Shown one piece after another: positions 6,744 to 11,184 of a stretch of DNA of 11,184 nucleotides. The stretch is taken from contig CAJVCJ010000037.1 in assembly GCA_910595855.1 (NCBI GenBank), positions 1 to 11,184 of the forward strand. The letters run 5' to 3'. The translations under genes were made by a program, and so were the position numbers. The stretch comes from Candidatus Thioglobus vulcanius. GTDB taxonomy: Bacteria > Pseudomonadota > Gammaproteobacteria > PS1 > Pseudothioglobaceae. The notes below the pieces were generated by a model, which was not told the origin of the DNA, ran no database searches, and saw only the letters and a list, made by a program, of their open reading frames with translations. The number at the start of each line of letters is the position of its first letter. Within the stretch, counting starts at the first letter, position 1.

Positions 6744-8125
6744 GTGAACAAACTAATCAATCTTGGGGTGGACGTTTTAGCCAGCCGACCGATGAATTCG
6801 TCAAAATCTTTGGCGCTTCGGTATTCTTTGACAAAATCCTAGCACCTTATGACATTGAAGGATCTAGAGCACATGCTACGATGCTGCAAGAGGTTGGCCT
6901 ATTAACCGAAGATGAAAAAAACCAAATTCTGACGGGTCTTGATCAAATTTCAGCTGAGATTAATGCTGGCGAATTTGAATGGTCTGTTGCTCTAGAAGAT
7001 GTACATATGAACATCGAATCACGTCTAACTCAGTTAATTGGTAATGCTGGTAAGAAGCTACACACAGGGCGCTCTCGTAATGACCAAGTGGCAACTGACA
7101 TACGCTTGTACTTACGCGACCAAGTTGATGATATCTTAGCTGAAATTAATCGCTTACAATTGGCACTACTGGACTTAGCCGAAAAAGAAGCAAGCACTAT
7201 CTTGCCAGGATTTACCCATTTACAAGCTGCTCAGCCTGTTAGCTTTGGCCATCACATGATGGCGTATTTTGAAATGTTAGCTCGCGATGCTGAGCGTTTA
7301 GTTGATTGTCGCAAACGCATGAACTCAATGCCACTTGGCTCTGCTGCATTGGCGGGCACCACTTACCCAATTAATCGCAAGCGTACTGCTGAACTACTAG
7401 GCTTTGATCGAATTTGTTTAAATTCGCTTGATGGGGTTAGTGATCGAGATTTTGCCATTGAATTTTTATCTGCTGCAAGTGTTATTATGATGCATTTATC
7501 GCGATTTTCTGAAGAATTAATCTTATGGTCAAGTGCGCAGTTTCATTTTATTGAGCTGCCAGATAGTTTTTGCACTGGGTCATCCATCATGCCACAAAAG
7601 AAAAACCCTGATGTACCTGAGTTGGTTCGTGGAAAAACAGGGCGTGTGTACGGCAACCTAACTTCTATGCTAACCATTATGAAGTCGCAACCTTTGGCTT
7701 ACAATAAAGACAATCAAGAAGACAAAGAGCCGCTATTTGATACAGTTGATACACTTAAGGCTTGCTTACGTGTGTTTGCAGATATGGTACCAACCATTGA
7801 AGCACAGCGTGACACCATGTACAACTCAACCAAAAAAGGCTATACAACTGCAACAGATTTGGCTGATTATTTAGTTAACAAAGGCTTAGCATTTAGAGAT
7901 GCCCACGAAATAGTTGGTCAATCGGTCTCTTATGGTATCGAACATCAAAAAGACTTGTCAGAACTAAGCCTAGAAGAGCTTCAAAGTTTTGATGATCGCA
8001 TCGAAAATGATGTATTTGAAGTATTATCTTTAGAAGGCTCACTTGCTGCACGAGATCATCTTGGTGCTACAAGCCCTAATCAAGTTAAGCAAGCGATTAA
8101 AACTGCCAGAGCTTCTTTGAAGTAA
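6740..8125 (+). CDS. argH: Argininosuccinate lyase
   Basis: ArgH splits argininosuccinate into arginine and fumarate, the last step of arginine synthesis, as a cytosolic homotetramer. The 461 residues are the usual length. The three conserved superfamily regions are present: HTGRSRNDQVATD (108-120), GFTHLQAAQPVSFG (157-170, H160 as a likely catalytic base) and the signature GSSIMPQKKNPD (280-291), holding the catalytic serine (S281 or S282). WGGRF at 9-13 and VHMNIESRL (88-96) also match the family. The ATG overlaps the previous stop by 4 bp (ATGA), and its own TAA overlaps the fmt ATG by one base, so translation is probably coupled through three genes. Nothing odd is seen in the sequence. 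No other arg gene is nearby, so the pathway is dispersed in this genome. Confidence 0.98.
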   Translation: MSEQTNQSWGGRFSQPTDEFVKIFGASVFFDKILAPYDIEGSRAHATMLQEVGLLTEDEKNQILTGLDQISAEINAGEFEWSVALEDVHMNIESRLTQLIGNAGKKLHTGRSRNDQVATDIRLYLRDQVDDILAEINRLQLALLDLAEKEASTILPGFTHLQAAQPVSFGHHMMAYFEMLARDAERLVDCRKRMNSMPLGSAALAGTTYPINRKRTAELLGFDRICLNSLDGVSDRDFAIEFLSAASVIMMHLSRFSEELILWSSAQFHFIELPDSFCTGSSIMPQKKNPDVPELVRGKTGRVYGNLTSMLTIMKSQPLAYNKDNQEDKEPLFDTVDTLKACLRVFADMVPTIEAQRDTMYNSTKKGYTTATDLADYLVNKGLAFRDAHEIVGQSVSYGIEHQKDLSELSLEELQSFDDRIENDVFEVLSLEGSLAARDHLGATSPNQVKQAIKTARASLK

Positions 8126-9084
8126 TGCACTCCGAGGCTGCTACTTCTTTTAGGACGCGTGTTATCTTTGCGGGAACGCCTGATTTTTCCGTTGGCGTAT
8201 TAGAAGCGCTTAATCAAGCCGGACATGATATTGTTGGAGTTTATACACAGCCCGACCGCCCCAAAGGTCGCGGTCGAATCCTAAGTGCCTGCCCTGTTAA
8301 AGAAAAAGCACTAGAGTTGGGTTTAACTGTTTTTCAGCCTGACAGCTTAAAAGATGTCAATTCACAAAATGAGTTGAGCAGTCTTAATGCCGATGTTATG
8401 GTGGTGGTAGCCTATGGGCAAATATTACCAAATGAAGTACTGCAAATGCCTAAATTTGGCTGTCTTAATATTCATGCCTCGCTGTTGCCTCGCTGGCGTG
8501 GTGCTGCACCGATTCAACGCGCTATTATTTCAGGTGATAATCAAACAGGCATTGGTATTATGCAAATGGATAAAGGCTTAGATACAGGCGATATATTACT
8601 CGAGAAAACTTGTGACATTACTGATGTAGATACCGCTCAAACTCTGCATGATAAGCTAGCCATTCTAGGTGCACAAGGTATAGTTGAGGCGCTTAATAAC
8701 ATCGGGCAATTAACATCAACCATTCAAGATGAAGCAGGCATTACCTACGCCAAAAAACTTAGTAAAGATGAGGCTTGGATTGACTGGTCAAAATCTGCAG
8801 TACAAATCAATCAACAAATTCGAGCTTTTAATCCTTACCCTATTGCACAAGCTAATGCAAAAAGTGACAAATTTGACTCTAAAGTTTTACGTATTTTATC
8901 TGCTTCCGTCATAAGTCTTGCCTATGACGCTAAGCCAGGAGAAGTAATTGAATGCACTAAGGGCTCTTGCATTGTTGCCACGGGTGATGGTGTATTGAGC
9001 TTAGAGCAAGTTCAATTAGCTGGCAAGAAAGCTATTAATATTAAAGATTTTACTAACGCTTACAAACTTGAAAAATTAAGCTGA
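8125..9084 (+). CDS. fmt: Methionyl-tRNA formyltransferase
   Basis: Fmt transfers the formyl group of 10-formyltetrahydrofolate to Met-tRNA(fMet) for translation initiation. The 319 residues fit the family. FAGTPDFSV (15-23) begins the Rossmann-like catalytic domain. N115 and H117 in LNIHASLLPRWRGAAP (114-129), together with D153 in MDKGLDTGD (148-156), give the catalytic Asn-His-Asp triad at the E. coli spacing. The C-terminal part (about 205 on) is the OB-fold tRNA-binding domain. About nine extra residues (MHSEAATSF) precede the usual start region, but no ATG, GTG or TTG occurs between the chosen ATG and FAGTP, so this start is favoured. It overlaps the argH stop by one base (TAATG). fmt often follows def (peptide deformylase) in bacteria; here it follows argH. 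Its 3' end overlaps convergent trmL by 25 bp. Confidence 0.97.
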   Translation: MHSEAATSFRTRVIFAGTPDFSVGVLEALNQAGHDIVGVYTQPDRPKGRGRILSACPVKEKALELGLTVFQPDSLKDVNSQNELSSLNADVMVVVAYGQILPNEVLQMPKFGCLNIHASLLPRWRGAAPIQRAIISGDNQTGIGIMQMDKGLDTGDILLEKTCDITDVDTAQTLHDKLAILGAQGIVEALNNIGQLTSTIQDEAGITYAKKLSKDEAWIDWSKSAVQINQQIRAFNPYPIAQANAKSDKFDSKVLRILSASVISLAYDAKPGEVIECTKGSCIVATGDGVLSLEQVQLAGKKAINIKDFTNAYKLEKLS

Positions 9085-9512
9085 CGCCAAGCCTCATAAG
9101 CCACAATTGAAACACAATTAGACAAATTTAGACTTCTAGAGCCTGCTTGCATGGGTAGTGTAATTCCAGGATATTGATCTAAAATTTCTTGTGGCAGACC
9201 TCTTGTCTCCGGACCAAATAAAAACGAATCGCCGGACTGATAATCAACCTGCGCATAATTTGTATCAACCTTGGAGCTTACCGCGAACAATCGATCGGGC
9301 TTTGCCTTGGCAAGATAATCTTCAAAATTTTCATATTCAGTCACTTTCGCCAATTCTTTATAGTCAAGCCCCGCTCTACGCAAACGCTTGTCAGTAATCT
9401 CAAAACCAAATGGCTTGATTAGATGTAAACTTGCACCCATATTAGCACTAAGGCGAATCAAACTACCTGTGTTGTTGGGAATCTCTGGCTCGAACAATAC
9501 TAAATTTAACAT
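9060..9512 (-). CDS. trmL: tRNA (cytidine/uridine-34 2'-O)-methyltransferase TrmL
   Basis: TrmL (formerly YibK) is a SPOUT-class enzyme that 2'-O-methylates the wobble nucleotide of certain leucine tRNAs, using S-adenosylmethionine and working as a dimer. The 150 residues are typical of the minimal SPOUT form without an extra RNA-binding domain. Diagnostic segments are PEIPNNTGSLIRL (9-21), LFGPETRGLP (98-107) and SRSLNLSNCVSIVAYEAWRQ (125-144); the last two form the trefoil-knot cofactor site. It is a lone minus-strand gene between fmt and clpB. Its last 25 bases are antisense to the fmt end, and no terminator hairpin was seen there. No clear Shine-Dalgarno sequence precedes the ATG, whose upstream region is shared with the clpB promoter. 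Confidence 0.95.
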   Translation of the reverse strand: MLNLVLFEPEIPNNTGSLIRLSANMGASLHLIKPFGFEITDKRLRRAGLDYKELAKVTEYENFEDYLAKAKPDRLFAVSSKVDTNYAQVDYQSGDSFLFGPETRGLPQEILDQYPGITLPMQAGSRSLNLSNCVSIVAYEAWRQLNFSSL

Positions 9513-9529
9513 AATATTTTATTTTGGTA

Positions 9530-9554
9530 CTTGAATATTTCAATATCATCCCAT
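9530..9554 (+). promoter_or_regulatory. Heat-shock (sigma-32/RpoH type) promoter of clpB
   Basis: CTTGAA (9530-9535) is a full match to the core of the RpoH -35 element. After 13 bp comes TCCCAT (9549-9554), matching five of six bases of the -10 core CCCCAT. The spacing is the same as I recall for the E. coli groE heat-shock promoter. Transcription would start around 9560-9564, giving a leader of about 35-40 nt. clpB is a classic RpoH target, so match, spacing and context agree. The -35 is also part of an inverted repeat, TTGAA-TAT-TTCAA (9531-9543). Confidence 0.72.
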
Positions 9555-9598
9555 AGATAGAGAGTAACTTAAACAAAAAAACAAAGAATAAAAAAACG

Positions 9599-11184
9599 AT
9601 GAATATTGAAAAACTAACTTCTCAATTTCAACAGGATCTTAGTACTGCGCAATCAATCGCAATTAGCAATTCCCATAGCGCTATTGAAGGCATGCATGTA
9701 CTCAGTGCAATGCTTAGTGATAATGTTTCTAGCGTAAGTAATGTTTTAAAATCTATCAACGTAGAAATAAACAATTTTAAAAATCGTGTTGAACTTGAAA
9801 TACAAAATTTGGCGGTTGTTAACAACCCTAATACTGACATTGGGATATCTCAAAGTCTACTACGCCTACTAACCTCAGCTGAAAAAATAGCTACCGATAA
9901 AGGTGATAGCTATTTATCTACTGAACTTTTTTTATTGGCCATTATTCAAGGTAATGATGCCACTACAAAACTATTAAAAGATGTTGTCGTAAATGAAAAA
10001 GAACTAATCCAGGCTATTGATACCCTTAGAGGAGGACAAAACGTGAACGAACAAAATGCAGAAACACAAAGAGAATCTTTGAACAAATACACGACTGATT
10101 TAACCCAAATGGCTATTGATGGAAAACTTGATCCTGTTATTGGCCGTGATGGAGAAATCCGTCGTGCTATTCAGGTCCTGCAACGTAGGACTAAAAATAA
10201 CCCAGTGCTAATCGGTGAGCCTGGCGTAGGAAAAACGGCCATCGCCGAAGGATTGGCACAACGCATTATTAATAACGAAGTGCCAGAAGGCATTAAAGGT
10301 AAACGTCTATTATCATTAGATATGGCAGCTTTGGTAGCTGGCGCAAAATATCGTGGAGAATTTGAAGAGCGACTTAAGGCTGTTTTAAAAGAACTTGAGG
10401 ATGAGCAAGGTCAAGTGATTTTATTCATTGACGAACTTCACACCATGGTTGGTGCTGGCAAATCTGATGGTGCCATGGATGCAGGAAACATGCTTAAGCC
10501 AGCACTTGCCAGGGGCGACCTTCATTGTATGGGTGCAACGACACTAGATGAGTATCGCCAATACATTGAAAAAGATTCTGCTTTAGAACGTCGCTTTCAA
10601 AAAGTATTGGTCGATGAACCAACACAAGAAGATACAGTTGCGATTTTGCGAGGATTAAAAGAAAAATACGAAGTGCATCATGGTGTTGAAATTACCGATC
10701 CAGCTATTATTGCCGCTGTCACTTACTCAACACGCTACATTACAGATAGGCAATTACCCGACAAGGCTATCGATTTGATCGATGAAGCGGCTTCTCAAAT
10801 TCGTATGGAAATTGATTCAAAGCCAGAGTCAATGGACAAACTTGATCGCAAACTAGTGCAATTAAAAATCGAGCGCATGGCGCTGAAAAAAGAAAAAGAT
10901 AAAGCTTCCAAAGAACGCTTGAAAGAGTTAGTGTCGGTCATTAAAGATCTTGAAAAAGAATACGCTGATCTTGAAGAAATTTGGAAGAAAGAGAAATCTC
11001 AAGTTCAAGGTGCCCAGCACTTGAAAGAAGAGCTGGAACAAGTAAAAGCCGAACTTGAAGCTGCAGCGAGAAATAACGACCTAGCCAAAATGAGTGAACT
11101 TCAATATGGAAAAATTCCAGAACTTGAGGCCAAAATTACCCAAGTTGAATCTGCAGATAATGTAGAAATGACATTACTTAGAAA
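9599..11184 (+). CDS. clpB: ATP-dependent disaggregase ClpB (partial, C-terminus off the right edge)
   Basis: ClpB is a hexameric AAA+ machine that pulls proteins out of aggregates together with DnaK. The window holds 528 of roughly 860 residues: the N-terminal substrate domain (1 to about 145), the first AAA+ module, and the coiled-coil M domain (from about 410), stopping near the end of M. Walker A GEPGVGKT is at 206-213, pore loop GAKYRGEFEERL at 248-259 (Y251), Walker B ILFIDEL at 274-280 (E279), and arginine fingers at R331/R332, the same numbers as I recall for E. coli. The N domain diverges much more from E. coli than the AAA+ part. The ATG follows an A-rich leader with no clear Shine-Dalgarno sequence, while an internal GTG at codon 149 has an excellent one. 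A heat-shock promoter lies just upstream. Confidence 0.97.
   Translation, partial: MNIEKLTSQFQQDLSTAQSIAISNSHSAIEGMHVLSAMLSDNVSSVSNVLKSINVEINNFKNRVELEIQNLAVVNNPNTDIGISQSLLRLLTSAEKIATDKGDSYLSTELFLLAIIQGNDATTKLLKDVVVNEKELIQAIDTLRGGQNVNEQNAETQRESLNKYTTDLTQMAIDGKLDPVIGRDGEIRRAIQVLQRRTKNNPVLIGEPGVGKTAIAEGLAQRIINNEVPEGIKGKRLLSLDMAALVAGAKYRGEFEERLKAVLKELEDEQGQVILFIDELHTMVGAGKSDGAMDAGNMLKPALARGDLHCMGATTLDEYRQYIEKDSALERRFQKVLVDEPTQEDTVAILRGLKEKYEVHHGVEITDPAIIAAVTYSTRYITDRQLPDKAIDLIDEAASQIRMEIDSKPESMDKLDRKLVQLKIERMALKKEKDKASKERLKELVSVIKDLEKEYADLEEIWKKEKSQVQGAQHLKEELEQVKAELEAAARNNDLAKMSELQYGKIPELEAKITQVESADNVEMTLLR
10030..10045 (+). promoter_or_regulatory. Internal translation start in clpB (short isoform lacking the N domain)
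   Basis: AGGAGG (10030-10035) stands 7 nt before an in-frame GTG (10043-10045), which is codon 149. E. coli clpB is known to start a short form, without the N domain, at an internal GTG at the same codon number. The match in position and the strong ribosome binding site make a second product likely here; that it is made is inferred. Confidence 0.75.

Noticed and set aside
9191..9397. Plus-strand open frame of 68 codons opposite trmL
   Set aside because: It is antisense to conserved SPOUT motifs, with no start signal or recognisable domain.
9516..9537. TTGAAA-N16-TAAAAT on the minus strand as a trmL promoter
   Set aside because: The hexamers match well, but the -10 ends only 3 nt before the trmL ATG. 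The transcript would start inside or after the start codon, and no alternative Met exists before residue 25.
9565..9598. A-rich stretch before clpB as a repeat or structured RNA thermometer
   Set aside because: It has no unit repeat and almost no T or G to pair with, so it should be unstructured. It is read as a plain A-rich leader.
9628..9840. Minus-strand open frame of 70 codons opposite the clpB N domain
   Set aside because: clpB is certain in this region, and the reverse frame has no supporting signals.
1..11184. A novel system, mobile element, CRISPR array, tRNA/rRNA or prophage segment
   Set aside because: The window is almost fully covered by recognisable core genes in tight units. 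I saw no direct-repeat arrays, transposase or integrase motifs, tRNA cloverleaf sequence, or compositional break.

Overview
This is an ordinary-looking chromosomal stretch of an AT-rich gammaproteobacterium. Nearly all of it is housekeeping coding sequence and intergenic gaps are very short. Two features suggest the lineage. Two adjacent M16 peptidase genes lie head-to-head with ftsY, an arrangement known from many gammaproteobacteria. The ClpB fragment also aligns with E. coli ClpB almost position for position. The AT bias, compact layout and gene mix would fit a SUP05/Thioglobus-like sulfur oxidiser, but that is a guess from general impression and is not proven by any gene here.

Layout. Bases 1-2404 (minus) hold two M16 metallopeptidase-family genes joined by a TAATG overlap: a zinc-binding subunit upstream and a partner lacking the zinc motif downstream, cut by the left edge. 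Bases 2427-3371 (plus) are ftsY, divergent from the peptidases across only 22 bp and starting at TTG. Bases 3364-6232 (minus) are a tight four-gene cluster read hemC, pterin-4a-carbinolamine dehydratase, an unknown two-helix membrane protein, then a quinone-oxidoreductase-like dehydrogenase. Its last gene overlaps the ftsY end by 8 bp. Bases 6264-9084 (plus) are a coupled run of a secreted thioredoxin-like protein, argH and fmt, joined by ATGA and TAATG overlaps. Bases 9060-9512 (minus) are trmL, convergent with fmt and overlapping it by 25 bp. From 9599 (plus) comes clpB, cut by the right edge after 528 codons.

The genes serve separate needs: envelope proteolysis, SRP-dependent membrane targeting (FtsY), tetrapyrrole synthesis (HemC), arginine synthesis (ArgH), translation initiation (Fmt), wobble-base tRNA methylation (TrmL) and protein disaggregation (ClpB). 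The clearest regulatory signals are at clpB. A heat-shock (sigma-32 type) promoter has the same 13-bp spacing as I recall for E. coli groE. A strong Shine-Dalgarno sequence precedes an in-frame GTG at codon 149, the position used in E. coli to make the short ClpB isoform.

I found no mobile element, CRISPR array, RNA gene, prophage or defence module, and no convincing undescribed system. The points most worth a second look are start-site architecture (possible leaderless genes, a possible ATT start), the unknown membrane protein, and the unusually short FtsY.
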